Shown here piece by piece: positions 32,685 to 41,193 of a stretch of 51,111 nt of DNA; the first letter of the stretch is position 1, and each line of letters begins with the position of its first letter. The DNA lies in IMG/VR virus record IMGVR_UViG_3300009786_000019, positions 1-51,111 of that record. One strand, written 5' to 3'. This DNA comes from a virus. The position numbers and the translations under genes are program-made. A model generated the notes under the pieces. It ran no database searches and was not told the DNA's origin. It saw only the letters and a program-made list of their open reading frames with translations.

Positions 32685-34603
32685 TATTGTCTACCATCCG
32701 GCCTGATATCGACTCTGGGTGCGCCGAACCGCCACTGTGTTCCTTGAGCCGTGGACTCTACCCTGACTGCAAAGGACCTGCCCCGTAATCTCACAAAAAG
32801 CTGGTCTGTAAACTGTTCTACCGGTGAAGTTGCAGAGCGTGTCACGCCGCCTTCATCTGTTTGCAAGTAGTTTCCACCCGGAAAATTCCTTGCTTTCATC
32901 GTAAAATTAGCAGAGGGCGCGTCTGAAGTAGACCCCACAAACGTCAAATCCGGTAAAACCCGACGCATAAACACAAACTTATCACCATCGCCAATATCAA
33001 TCTGACTGCTTTCGACATAAGACGTAATTGACGACACAGGGTTTGTGCTGCCGTCATCGTTACCCACTTCCTGCAAATACAAAAATCCTTCCGAAGCAGC
33101 GGTAGGATCGTCGTCTATACCCTTATCAACCCACGCGGTGCGCGATAAAGTACCGTAGTACCACGTCTTTTCGAGGTAGTTATACACCACATACCGATCA
33201 TTTTCGTCGCTGTCGGCAGAAGGATAAAACCACCAAATTTCAGAAAAAGCACTGTTTGACCCTGCAATTACTTTTTCCCGTTGTTGGTCATTAAAATCAT
33301 TAAAAACATAACTTTTGACAGTACAGGGCAGTTTTTGCGTTTGCCCGGTATAGACATAAAAGTCGCCCTGACCCATCCAAAACACGTTGTCATCAACAGC
33401 CGTCACGGACAAAGGCCCCGCTATCGTCGTATTTTCACCCACTTGTTGAATACCGAACGTAAACGGAGGACCTATAAACTGTAGCGCGTGAACGCCAACA
33501 TCTGTAATTACAACGATCTGTTGTTTGGTTTCAACGGCTTTTACAATCTTGGTTCCAGAGCCTATCCGTAAATCACCGGCTGAATTGGTAACTTCAGACT
33601 TCCAAGTTGTCAGGCTTGCAGAAGAAGAAAAACGTATTAGCAGCGGATCTTGTGTGCCAATACTGGTTTCGGCATCACAACCAAATGCCAGTATATGCTT
33701 GTCATTATCAGAAACTAATATTTGTTTTGCTACAGTGGGTGTTTCAGTATCCGCTCCTGCAAGATCCTTTAAAGCTACGGCTCTTGCAGAAGTGCCACCA
33801 CTTTCATCCCAATAAAAAATACCGGCATCTCTGGCGTTAAATAACAGGTCTTCACCAAAATTATCGTGTTCCCAGATACGAATAGAATTACCTGCGATGG
33901 CAAGACTAGCTGACGATCCCCACGTGCTACGGCCCCATGCTCCTGCGCCCCAACCTGTGCCAAGGACCGTGGTGTTCAATCCAATGTTGACTTGGTAAGC
34001 ACCAACAATACTGCCGCCGCCATTTCCAGTATCTGAGCCGTTTGCTTCAACAGCGGTTGGAACGAGTGCCCCTGCGACTGTAATGTCTGGGATTGTTGTA
34101 CTAGCAGTACGTGCCGTAAAAGTATAAGAGTTTACGTTGACGATGGTGTCGATCTGATATTCTTGATTCAACACATTGGCGGTTATAGTGCCGCCTAAAG
34201 AAGCCGCCCCAGAAAAAGTAACAAAGTCCCCTTTGATTGCACCGTGATCCGCGTCTGTTGCTGTAATGGTAGAGGAGCCGTTGGTCGCGGCGAACGTGAC
34301 ATCCCCCGCGCTTGTAGTAACACGCAAAGGCGTAATGTCTGCGTAAGCCCCGCCAGATTCTAAAAAATATTTTAAATTAGTGCCAAGCCCCCGGTAGCGT
34401 TCACCATCGAGCGCGGCAAAAGGATGTATACTTCTTGCGGTGCCTAAAAATGAAATAATAGAAAGTTTTTGCCAGCCGCCTATTTTTTCCGGCGTACCAA
34501 ATCGGAACCTGACTTTATCACAGTCAAACCAACCCCCTTCGTTTGCGTAGGAAGTTGTTTCTCTATTAACACCCGGTCTAAACTCTAATTTTGTTAAAGG
34601 CAT
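32684..34603 (-). CDS. P22 gp10-like tail hub / stabilisation protein
   Basis: 639 residues. The start K-L-E-F-R-P-G-V-N-R-E-T-T-S-Y-A-N-E-G-G-W-F and following W-Q-K-L match the head-proximal end of gp10-type packaged-DNA stabilisation (tail nozzle) proteins. The body is a set of beta-strands typical of a propeller-like ring (repeated V-x-W-x-G, F-W-M-G-Q-G-D-F-Y). It sits after two adaptor genes and before the ejection genes, as in P22 order. It would form the lower tail tube that closes the DNA channel. Confidence 0.8.
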   Translation of the reverse strand: MPLTKLEFRPGVNRETTSYANEGGWFDCDKVRFRFGTPEKIGGWQKLSIISFLGTARSIHPFAALDGERYRGLGTNLKYFLESGGAYADITPLRVTTSAGDVTFAATNGSSTITATDADHGAIKGDFVTFSGAASLGGTITANVLNQEYQIDTIVNVNSYTFTARTASTTIPDITVAGALVPTAVEANGSDTGNGGGSIVGAYQVNIGLNTTVLGTGWGAGAWGRSTWGSSASLAIAGNSIRIWEHDNFGEDLLFNARDAGIFYWDESGGTSARAVALKDLAGADTETPTVAKQILVSDNDKHILAFGCDAETSIGTQDPLLIRFSSSASLTTWKSEVTNSAGDLRIGSGTKIVKAVETKQQIVVITDVGVHALQFIGPPFTFGIQQVGENTTIAGPLSVTAVDDNVFWMGQGDFYVYTGQTQKLPCTVKSYVFNDFNDQQREKVIAGSNSAFSEIWWFYPSADSDENDRYVVYNYLEKTWYYGTLSRTAWVDKGIDDDPTAASEGFLYLQEVGNDDGSTNPVSSITSYVESSQIDIGDGDKFVFMRRVLPDLTFVGSTSDAPSANFTMKARNFPGGNYLQTDEGGVTRSATSPVEQFTDQLFVRLRGRSFAVRVESTAQGTQWRFGAPRVDIRPDGRQ

Positions 34604-34658
34604 AATTCACCTTGTTAGGCCGCTGGGGGTCAGGTTTGAATATCATAGCAATTAAAAA

Positions 34659-34826
34659 TTACTTGAGATAACTGACTGTTAGAACAAGGGTGACCATGAA
34701 GGGGTAGAGCGCGTAAACCGCCATTTCAACACGAGTCACTCTGTCACTGGCAATCTTAAACTGCTCTTTAAAACCTTCATAACGAAGGGCGCACTCGGTT
34801 TCATGTTTTTGTAAATCAGTTTTCAT
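34659..34826 (-). CDS. 55-residue single-pass membrane protein
   Basis: Open frame from ATG 34826 to TAA 34659. A charged N-terminus (K-T-D-L-Q-K-H-E-T-E) and a heptad-like segment precede one membrane helix (about 37-54, M-A-V-Y-A-L-Y-P-F-M-V-T-L-V-L-T-V-S-Y). It sits between the tail chaperone and the gp10-like gene. Size and layout resemble small holin-like or type II-type phage membrane proteins, but there is a better holin elsewhere. Ribosome site weak (GGTAG). Confidence 0.55.
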   Translation of the reverse strand: MKTDLQKHETECALRYEGFKEQFKIASDRVTRVEMAVYALYPFMVTLVLTVSYLK

Positions 34827-34858
34827 AAAAACTACCCTACTTACAGTTAACTTCTATG

Positions 34859-35167
34859 CTAGCTTCCGAGCGTTGGCTTGGTATCTGGGAAATCATCTGT
34901 TGAAGGCCAATCTCTGAGTGCTGTTCTATACGCTGCAATCTCAGTTTTTTGCGGATGGTCTGTCAGCACAGACAAAGAGTCAGTTCTTGCTAACTCACTA
35001 TCCCGCCACTGCCTAGCCTCTTGTTCTTTTTCCGCAGCAATTTCTGAATCAGTGGGAACATAGGTTACATCCTCACAAGTGTGGTCAGGGTAGGTCGCTT
35101 GCGCCCAAGCAAGATCAGCAATAATGTTATTGCTTACGCCATCTTTTGTAATTTTAATAGTTGCCAT
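34859..35167 (-). CDS. Tail-fibre assembly chaperone-like protein
   Basis: 102 residues. The C-terminal half, R-Q-W-R-D-S-E-L-A-R-T-D then H-P-Q-K-T-E-I-A-A-Y-R-T-A-L-R-D-W-P, matches the Phage_tail_APC-type chaperone pattern (a W-R-D/L-A-x-T-D helix followed by Y-R-x-x-L-R-D). Such proteins fold or trimerise tail fibres. It follows the glycine-rich fibre gene with no gap, the usual place for this chaperone. Confidence 0.78.
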   Translation of the reverse strand: MATIKITKDGVSNNIIADLAWAQATYPDHTCEDVTYVPTDSEIAAEKEQEARQWRDSELARTDSLSVLTDHPQKTEIAAYRTALRDWPSTDDFPDTKPTLGS

Positions 35168-36121
35168 TTATCCCATCCTTATTGGAAAAATCATTACTAA
35201 TCCAGAACCGCCACAACCACTAAACCCATAATTTGTGCCGTTAGAATTCATTCCTGCTCCACCTCCAGCTCCAACACCGCCAGCCATAGCGTAAACATTT
35301 CCACCACTTTTGTTTCCTTTGAAACCCGCTCCACCGCAAAAAGGCCCAGCTATAGCGTAAACTTCCTGATTCGCCGTTGTTTCACCCTTGAACATGTTTG
35401 ATAAGGTCAAATCATGCCCATTGTTTTTATCGGTTGAGTCTAGGCCGTTTCCATGGAGAATTAAGTTTGAGAAAAAACTTATTGAAACTGCAGCATCTTT
35501 GTATCCAGAAACACCCGTTGTCAGATAGTCACGATTATAATTCGTTTCATATGACCAGCCGACAGGTGTTCCGCCTCTGGCATATCTACTTTGCTCCCCC
35601 TCGCCATGACAGTTAGAGCCATACAAATTAACACCGCCTCCTGCACTAACTTTAGCAGCAGCGCTAGTGTTTGCACCACCACCACCTCCGGTATTATTCA
35701 TCAGGCTGCCTCCTGAAGCAGTACCGCCTCCAGTGGTGACGTCTTGGGCGCTAGTACTAACACCACCAGCAGCACCCCCATTTGTAGTCATCGTTGTAAT
35801 CCCTGTCCCTGAAAGTTCTGAATTACCACCAGCATCTCCAGCTACGGAATTACCCGAATTTACATCATCACCGCCACTTCCAATTGTTACTGTATAGTCT
35901 TGAGCAGCTAATGTAAGCCTTGAAACAGCGCATCCTCCTGCTGCTCCACCTCTGGCGTTAGTAGTAGAATCTAGGTGGCCCCCGACTGCTCCACCACTTC
36001 CTCCCGCACCAATGACATAAACTATCGCTTCCATAGCCACAGGACACGCCCATGTTTGACTTTTTTGAAAAATAATTGATGGATAAGCACCCTGTTCATT
36101 GTTTGTTCCTAAAACTGCCAT
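35168..36121 (-). CDS. Glycine-rich receptor-binding tail fibre tip
   Basis: 317 residues. Runs of Gly with Ser/Ala/Asn (G-A-G-G-S-G-G-A-V-G-G, G-G-G-G-G-A-N, G-A-G-G-G-A-G-M-N) across the whole protein resemble glycine-rich distal fibre adhesins, in which polyglycine helices bear variable host-contact loops. It ends in S-G-L-V-M-I-F-P-I-R-M-G, a beta strand that probably docks on the trimer. Placed between the main fibre and its chaperone, it is the likely host-range determinant and a candidate for rapid variation. Confidence 0.78.
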   Translation of the reverse strand: MAVLGTNNEQGAYPSIIFQKSQTWACPVAMEAIVYVIGAGGSGGAVGGHLDSTTNARGGAAGGCAVSRLTLAAQDYTVTIGSGGDDVNSGNSVAGDAGGNSELSGTGITTMTTNGGAAGGVSTSAQDVTTGGGTASGGSLMNNTGGGGGANTSAAAKVSAGGGVNLYGSNCHGEGEQSRYARGGTPVGWSYETNYNRDYLTTGVSGYKDAAVSISFFSNLILHGNGLDSTDKNNGHDLTLSNMFKGETTANQEVYAIAGPFCGGAGFKGNKSGGNVYAMAGGVGAGGGAGMNSNGTNYGFSGCGGSGLVMIFPIRMG

Positions 36122-36133
36122 ACTATTTCTCCG

Positions 36134-37456
36134 TTAAATCTCAAACCAGCCAATTGTATCGTCCACATAAACCAACTGGACTGAATTTCCTTGGGGGACT
36201 GTGCCATCCGCTGCAACACTGTTAATTTTCTGACTTCCATTCCTCCCAACTGTTACCAACGCTGCTCCTGCATTTGAAATTATCACAGTGTCGTTTGCAG
36301 AACCTGCTGGCAGAGTTATTGTGAAAGCCGTACTCGCGTGGTTGCACACTAGTTGATCACTAGCACTTGCTGTGTAGTTAGTTGTCTTGATTGCCCAAGC
36401 AGTGTACGCCCCGCCAGATGTAACCCAGTCCAAAACCCCACTGCCATTTGTGCTTAAAACCTGATCCGCATCGCCGTCATCCGCAGGAAAAGTCAGGGTC
36501 ACATTGCTTGCAACTGTTGCAGGAGCCTGTAGAGCGATATATTGCCCACCACTACTGTCCTGTAAGCGCAAATCGCCTTGGGCTAAAATATTTACATTTC
36601 CGTGAAAGTTTGCATCGGTTCCCCCGGTGGGGATTGCAATTACATCCCCATCTGCATCGTTTTTGATGGTGACATCGTTGGTAGCCCCCTGACCGGTCAG
36701 TATCAAGCCTTCAGCAGCGGTATAACCCATTGCCGCATTGTCGTCTGCTGCGGTATCGCCATCTGCATTTACCGTTGCCGCTGTAACATCTCCGACAATA
36801 TCTACATTTGTTGTGCCGGTAGGAATTGTTAAAACCGCGCCGTCAGCGTCATTCTTTAAAGTAACGTCTGAGGTAGCCCCCTGACCGGTCAGTATGGCCC
36901 CTTCAGCAGCGGTATAACCCATTGCCGCATTGTCGTCTGCTGCGGTATCGCCTGTAGCCTCTACGGTTGAACCGGTTATAACACCTGAAGCAGTTAAGGC
37001 CGCAACCGTGGTTGTGCCAGTAAGGTCCAAATCTACGGTTGCCTCAACAACAGCCCCGCCACTACCTGCGCCATCCAAATAAACAATTTTTACGCCGCCA
37101 TTTGGTATATTGACCGTCGCACCGTCCCCTTGTTTTATAGTAATAACCTGAGAACCGGTGGTAGCATTTTCAATAATCATTACACGAGACACGGTGTTCG
37201 GGGCGATGGTTAAAACCCGTGTAGTCGATAAAGTGGCTCCAGACGTTACTTTGTAATAAAAAGAACGTGCTGGATCAGTAGAACCGTCAGCAACCGTAGT
37301 GGTTGCATTTGCGTCAGACCCAAAAGCAGCTTCTGTTCCGTAGCTTAAAGACTCTCCGATAAGTTCTAAATTCACATTTGTAGTGGTGCCCCAAGTTCCT
37401 GAACCTTCGCCAGTAGCAAGCTCAGTCAACCTCAAATCATTTACATAAGTAGCCAT
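36134..37456 (-). CDS. Tail fibre with internal 64-residue repeats
   Basis: 440 residues, rich in Thr, Ala, Gly and Asp. The N-terminus (L-R-L-T-E-L-A-T-G-E-G-S-G-T-W-G) resembles virion-attaching starts of marine-phage fibres. The middle has two units starting D-T-A-A-D-D-N-A-A-M-G-Y-T-A-A-E-G, 64 residues apart, forming a triple beta-stalk. The C-terminal 90 residues (S-A-N-D-T-V-I-I-S-N-A-G) form a beta-rich knob. It is followed by the glycine-rich tip gene. Host contact is inferred. Confidence 0.75.
   Translation of the reverse strand: MATYVNDLRLTELATGEGSGTWGTTTNVNLELIGESLSYGTEAAFGSDANATTTVADGSTDPARSFYYKVTSGATLSTTRVLTIAPNTVSRVMIIENATTGSQVITIKQGDGATVNIPNGGVKIVYLDGAGSGGAVVEATVDLDLTGTTTVAALTASGVITGSTVEATGDTAADDNAAMGYTAAEGAILTGQGATSDVTLKNDADGAVLTIPTGTTNVDIVGDVTAATVNADGDTAADDNAAMGYTAAEGLILTGQGATNDVTIKNDADGDVIAIPTGGTDANFHGNVNILAQGDLRLQDSSGGQYIALQAPATVASNVTLTFPADDGDADQVLSTNGSGVLDWVTSGGAYTAWAIKTTNYTASASDQLVCNHASTAFTITLPAGSANDTVIISNAGAALVTVGRNGSQKINSVAADGTVPQGNSVQLVYVDDTIGWFEI
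36670..36955 (-). repeat. Two 192-bp repeats in the tail fibre gene
   Basis: Two units with long identical stretches, including GCCCCCTGACCGGTCAGTAT and GCAGCGGTATAACCCATTGC, 192 bp apart. The high nucleotide identity suggests a recent duplication or ongoing recombination between copies. Confidence 0.8.
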
Positions 37457-37475
37457 AATTCATGCCTCTCCTTCA

Positions 37476-37796
37476 CTAAGGCGTTGCAACAATCTCTGTC
37501 CAAGTCACTGTTGCGTCCGGTATAATTCTACCCCAAACCAAAACTTGATTGGTAGCTCCTGTTGCTTGCACTCCTGTCACACTAACAGAAATTCCTGTCC
37601 CGTCTATTACCGTAACGCCATTAAGCAAGGCAGACGCAGCTATCCCTGTTAGTGTAACACTGTCGTTTAATAATACAGTGACCGCACTTAACGCACCGGT
37701 AGCTCCCGGTACTGCTGTATCTCCGCCCCAAGTGCCTGAATTCCATGTTGTATTAGAGGAATTCCAGCCACTAAAAGCAACACTTGCGTCGGCCAC
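37476..37796 (-). CDS. Small virion protein, unknown
   Basis: 106 residues starting at GTG 37796 (stop of the upstream gene and this start overlap as TAGTG; AGGA lies seven bases upstream). Low-complexity Thr, Ser, Gly, Val and Ala composition, W-N-S-S-N-T-T-W-N-S-G-T-W-G near the start, and a beta-rich body. It is probably a virion surface or fibre-collar protein by location between two tail-region genes. No family recognised. Confidence 0.65.
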   Translation of the reverse strand: MADASVAFSGWNSSNTTWNSGTWGGDTAVPGATGALSAVTVLLNDSVTLTGIAASALLNGVTVIDGTGISVSVTGVQATGATNQVLVWGRIIPDATVTWTEIVATP

Positions 37797-38230
37797 TAGG
37801 CGATCCTAATTATCGCGTTACTCGCATCCGCAGTTGGAAAGACAATTACGAAATCACCGCTTGAAGACTCTTTATCAGAACCAAAATCTAAAACCAAAAC
37901 AGTTGGGTCTCCAGAAGCTGAATCATTGAATATCAAGGCTCCACGAGCCGTAATGGTGCTGCTTCCGAAAGTGACATCTGCAAAATCTGTCAAAGCTGTT
38001 GTGCTTGAGGTTGTTGGGGTAACGTTTGTCAACGTCGCACCTTTTGCCGTATACCCGGTGCCACTAACCTCATTTCCAGTGGTATATGCTGTTGTTGCGG
38101 CTGTAAAAGTTGCACTATTCGTATACAACGCAATTTTAAACGTGTTCCCGCTGGTATTAGTAAAGTTGTGCGTACCAGTAAGGAGTTCCTTCTTAAAACT
38201 GGTACACATAAAATTTCCGTCAAATGCCAT
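37796..38230 (-). CDS. Beta-rich virion structural protein, unknown
   Basis: 144 residues. Starts MAFDGNFMCTSFKKELLTG, followed by beta-strands with Thr-rich turns and a hydrophobic end V-I-V-F-P. Similar small proteins occur in many tail gene clusters; I cannot assign a function. ATG 38230 overlaps the previous stop (TAATG), so it belongs to the tail-adaptor operon. Confidence 0.65.
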   Translation of the reverse strand: MAFDGNFMCTSFKKELLTGTHNFTNTSGNTFKIALYTNSATFTAATTAYTTGNEVSGTGYTAKGATLTNVTPTTSSTTALTDFADVTFGSSTITARGALIFNDSASGDPTVLVLDFGSDKESSSGDFVIVFPTADASNAIIRIA

Positions 38231-38523
38231 TATATTCTCCTCAACGCTTCCGCTAATTTAGGTTGTCCCGCATCACGCAACATGTTGTAAACATTTGTTC
38301 TGTCGCTTTTAACTGCTTCTTTTAAATAAAAAGAAATCAGAACCAACATTTGCTCTTTGTAAGCCAAAGCCTGTGCTTTAATAACCTCCGGTGCGGTGTC
38401 TGATACAGATATAATGTGCTTTACACATCTTTCCGCTATTTCTTCGGGGGTAGAACCACGGTTTTGCGTTGTAGTAACTGTAATCCCAAAATCAGTTGGA
38501 GTGCTTGCGCTATCTGTCCACAT
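38230..38523 (-). CDS. Small helical tail-region protein, unknown
   Basis: 97 residues. A short beta-rich start, then helices (P-E-E-I-A-E-R-C-V-K-H-I and V-I-K-A-Q-A-L-A-Y-K-E-Q-M-L). Overlaps both neighbours by stop-start codons. It may be a completion or adaptor-associated protein; no motif supports a specific role. Confidence 0.65.
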   Translation of the reverse strand: MWTDSASTPTDFGITVTTTQNRGSTPEEIAERCVKHIISVSDTAPEVIKAQALAYKEQMLVLISFYLKEAVKSDRTNVYNMLRDAGQPKLAEALRRI

Positions 38524-39170
38524 TATGTTTTTTGCCTCGTTACAAGTCCTGTTCTATAAGCATCTGTAACTTCTTTTGCTTCACCAAACATTTTCAAAGC
38601 CGTTAAAGCTTGCAAAAACTTTTTGTCATACTCTTGCATCAAATCTTTTTCGCCTTTCATATAAGTATAACATTCAATTAAAGACCCATAAAGTAAGGTA
38701 ACTTCAGCATTTTCACTAAGCCAAGTTGTTCCAGAATCTGCTCCCGCAGTTAAACTGGCGGGTCTGTAGTAATAATGTAGCTCCGATTCATAATTTGCGG
38801 ATGCCGTAGGCGCTAAAATAAGGTTTTCAATGTCAAACAATGCGTAATATCTAGGAACCCCGGTTGTTGCGGGGTTCGGGTTAAAGGATTGTAAAAAGTT
38901 AACGTCTTTGAATTCTAAAAATATTTTTTCATTACTGTTTGTTAAAGCAAAAGAAAAAGGCGCAAGAAAGTCCTCCGGAAGATTAAGATACAAACTACCG
39001 GACGCAATTGTTCCCTCAACATTTTTACGAAACAATGTTAATTGGACGTTTTTAAGAATACGTTCTTCGGCTTGTCTTATGAAAACAGGCAGATTATTAA
39101 CAAAGCTGGTTTCTTGGTTTTCAGTATAATCCTGCAATGCAGTTTTAAGTTGCGCGTAAGTAAAGCTCAT
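38523..39170 (-). CDS. SU10-like tail adaptor protein
   Basis: 215 residues. The start S-F-T-Y-A-Q-L-K-T-A-L-Q-D-Y-T and R-Q-A-E-E-R-I-L-K-N-V match phage SU10-type adaptors, ring proteins that bind beneath the portal and join the tail. The remaining body has F-L-A-P-F-S-F-A and the Y-Y-R-P-A-S-L motif of that family. ATG 39170 overlaps the preceding stop as ATGA. Together with the 221-residue protein upstream it would form the connector. Confidence 0.8.
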   Translation of the reverse strand: MSFTYAQLKTALQDYTENQETSFVNNLPVFIRQAEERILKNVQLTLFRKNVEGTIASGSLYLNLPEDFLAPFSFALTNSNEKIFLEFKDVNFLQSFNPNPATTGVPRYYALFDIENLILAPTASANYESELHYYYRPASLTAGADSGTTWLSENAEVTLLYGSLIECYTYMKGEKDLMQEYDKKFLQALTALKMFGEAKEVTDAYRTGLVTRQKT

Positions 39171-39469
39171 GTAGTCACCGTTACTTGCCCAACAAACCCT
39201 ATTCCTTTAAAAGGTTTAGGGGTCATGTCTTCTACATTAAGTATACCCACGTAAACTTCCATAGGTTCTACACGATCCGGACGAGCATCTCGCAAAGCTT
39301 GTGGATCTACATCAGAGCGAAACGGCCCCAATTGTGGCTGTTTGGGTTCATATTCATCTTTGCCAACCAACATGCCATTCCACTCTTTACGCATATCTCT
39401 GTACCGATATCGAAAACCAGATCGGTCAGATATAGCATAAGCGTGTTTTCCTGAAGCATACTTTGCCAT
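39167..39469 (-). CDS. Conserved tail-adaptor-region protein
   Basis: 100 residues. Starts M-A-K-Y-A-S-G-K-H-A-Y-A-I-S-D-R-S-G and includes R-Y-R-Y-R-D-M-R-K-E-W-N-G. The N-terminus suggests a small beta-hairpin fold with a basic, aromatic patch, and the C-terminus V-G-Q-V-T-V-T is a strand. It is found between the two adaptor genes and is probably a minor tail protein. No known function. Confidence 0.68.
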   Translation of the reverse strand: MAKYASGKHAYAISDRSGFRYRYRDMRKEWNGMLVGKDEYEPKQPQLGPFRSDVDPQALRDARPDRVEPMEVYVGILNVEDMTPKPFKGIGFVGQVTVTT

Positions 39470-39470
39470 T

Positions 39471-40136
39471 TTAAGTCCTAAAATACATATAGCTTGGCGT
39501 TATGTTGAAAGAGGCTCTATCCCTGTCTTCATTTGCCGCCCTCTCAAATTCTTCTTCATAAATAGTTTTCAACAACGGAGTTTTCTGAGGGGCTTTCTTT
39601 ACGGATATGTAGTAAGCCAGACCTGCTGCAAGACAAGGGAAAAACCTGAAAGGAAGCTCTACAGTGTTGGTGTATTCCCCCGCGTCATCTATGCGGGTTA
39701 GAGCATCATATATAATCACATCCGTACTGTTGTCTGGTGTAGGCCAAACATTCAAAACCGGGGTGATTTGTCTATCAAGGAAAAACTGATTGGGTCGTGC
39801 TTGTGTCGTTTTGTTGGGTATGTTTAAAAACCCACTACGACTTAATCTTTCCGCAGAAATATCCGTACTATCTCGCCTTACCACTACGGACAAGATGTCA
39901 ATTACATCGGTGCCTAGACTATAAGAAGCCGTACCTGCGGTTACTGTTTGTGTGCGTTGGGTGATAGTCCACTGGTTCAAGCCCCTATTTGCCCAATCTG
40001 CAAAAAGAATATTTAAAGACCTTCTGGCTGATTTTAGGTCATAGCCCGTTCGTGCTTCTAAGCCGCAACGCTCAAAAGCTTCTTCAATGTAATCATTTAC
40101 ATCTAGTTCAAAAGTTGTGGTCCCAGACGTAGCCAT
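39471..40136 (-). CDS. P22 gp4-like tail adaptor
   Basis: 221 residues. The start V-N-D-Y-I-E-E-A-F-E-R-C-G-L-E and A-R-R-S-L-N-I-L-F-A-D-W-A-N-R-G-L-N-Q-W match the P22 tail accessory factor (gp4-type) family, a ring that binds portal and starts the tail. Lacks a lytic motif, unlike P22 gp4, which can cut peptidoglycan. It is the first of two adaptor-like genes, a pattern known from podoviruses with a longer tail stem. Confidence 0.83.
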   Translation of the reverse strand: MATSGTTTFELDVNDYIEEAFERCGLEARTGYDLKSARRSLNILFADWANRGLNQWTITQRTQTVTAGTASYSLGTDVIDILSVVVRRDSTDISAERLSRSGFLNIPNKTTQARPNQFFLDRQITPVLNVWPTPDNSTDVIIYDALTRIDDAGEYTNTVELPFRFFPCLAAGLAYYISVKKAPQKTPLLKTIYEEEFERAANEDRDRASFNITPSYMYFRT

Positions 40137-40145
40137 TTCCGCACC

Positions 40146-40835
40146 CTATGAGTCTTCTGTCTCATTATCGTGATAAAGATTGTCAAATACAATGGAGGGG
40201 TCCATATAGCTTTCATGTCCCTCTGCGGAATGAATAGTTTGGCTAGGCCGAAAATCCGGTGCGCCCTCTCCTGTAGCCCATAAAGCAGGGCTTGTAGCCC
40301 TTACTCGATTATTAGGTAACGCCACCATATTACCGTACCAAGCTCCCGGCTCTGTAATATACATGACATGACTTTGTTTATGCTGGGCAGGATCATCCGC
40401 GATATTATGGTCCGTATAATCGACGGTAAACATATATCGAGCAGAGTAAAATTCATGGTCAATCTTTGCAACCCACGGACTACTACTCACCCGATCCATC
40501 ACAACTACGCCATGATTTCTCGATTCGCAATCCCACGGTTGTGCTAAATGATCTATCATCCTTTCGGGCCATTCATCCATTACTATATCGGCAACAAGTG
40601 CCTGTATGGGCATTCTGGCCCACATCGCCCCACCATGCAGGTTTGGTTCATCGTCCTCTGGATCTACTTCACATCCAGTGAAAACCACCTGAAAACTTAA
40701 ACTTCTATCCGGTATTGTGTTTACAGCAATTGCCATTGCATGAAGATAATCCCCATGATGACGCATGTGGTTACACGTAAACTCTCTCCGAACCCAACAA
40801 TTAAAATGCGGTATATTGCTTATTAAATACGGCAT
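40146..40835 (-). CDS. Conserved virion-region protein, unknown function
   Basis: 229 residues. Starts P-Y-L-I-S-N-I-P-H-F-N-C-W-V-R-R-E-F-T and contains several conserved His, Trp and Cys residues. It resembles proteins encoded between head and tail genes in uncultured marine phages, whose function I do not know. The fold appears mixed alpha/beta, with no catalytic signature. It may be a head-completion protein. ATG 40835 lies one base past the stop of the lysine-rich gene upstream. Confidence 0.7.
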   Translation of the reverse strand: MPYLISNIPHFNCWVRREFTCNHMRHHGDYLHAMAIAVNTIPDRSLSFQVVFTGCEVDPEDDEPNLHGGAMWARMPIQALVADIVMDEWPERMIDHLAQPWDCESRNHGVVVMDRVSSSPWVAKIDHEFYSARYMFTVDYTDHNIADDPAQHKQSHVMYITEPGAWYGNMVALPNNRVRATSPALWATGEGAPDFRPSQTIHSAEGHESYMDPSIVFDNLYHDNETEDS

Positions 40836-40836
40836 T

Positions 40837-41040
40837 CTAAGCTTTTTTGTTTACAGAATACCCTTTGTCTTTCAAAAACGCTCGTGCTTTGGCAACAGTC
40901 ATTGCTCCGCCATTCGATCCGTTTTTGCTTTTCTTCACAGCGCCACCCTTTTTCATACCTTTCGGATAAGCCGCACCGCCTTTACGCATCATCTTAGGTG
41001 CGCCACCTTTTCTCATCATCTTAGGTCTTTTTCCAGCCAT
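40837..41040 (-). CDS. Lys/Gly-rich basic protein with KGGA repeats
   Basis: 67 residues, about 25 percent lysine. Four K-G-G-A motifs (two as K-M-M-R-K-G-G-A) occupy the first 35 residues, then a helix A-K-A-R-A-F-L-K-D-K-G-Y-S-V. The composition suggests binding of packaged DNA or contact with negatively charged capsid surfaces. One of three small lysine-rich frames within 1.2 kb of the capsid genes. Confidence 0.7.
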   Translation of the reverse strand: MAGKRPKMMRKGGAPKMMRKGGAAYPKGMKKGGAVKKSKNGSNGGAMTVAKARAFLKDKGYSVNKKA

Positions 41041-41049
41041 TTTCCCACC

Positions 41050-41193
41050 TCATACTGTTGAAACTGAACCCGTAGTTACTTTCCTACGATTTGGCAAAAT
41101 TGCACCACAACCTCTTGCAACCAAGCCGCCTTTCCTAAGGTAAGTAACTTTAGGAGTTTTTGGCTTTGGGCCTATTTTTACGGCACGTCCCAT
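41050..41193 (-). CDS. 47-residue basic virion protein
   Basis: ATG 41193 overlaps the preceding stop as TAATG. Contains R-K-G-G-L-V-A-R-G-C-G-A-I-L-P-N-R-R-K-V-T-T, a pattern I have seen in short proteins of marine phage genomes near capsid genes. Strongly basic, no membrane segment. It belongs with the KGGA and KA/KP-rich genes nearby, probably a minor head component. The small size makes it easy to miss. Confidence 0.7.
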   Translation of the reverse strand: MGRAVKIGPKPKTPKVTYLRKGGLVARGCGAILPNRRKVTTGSVSTV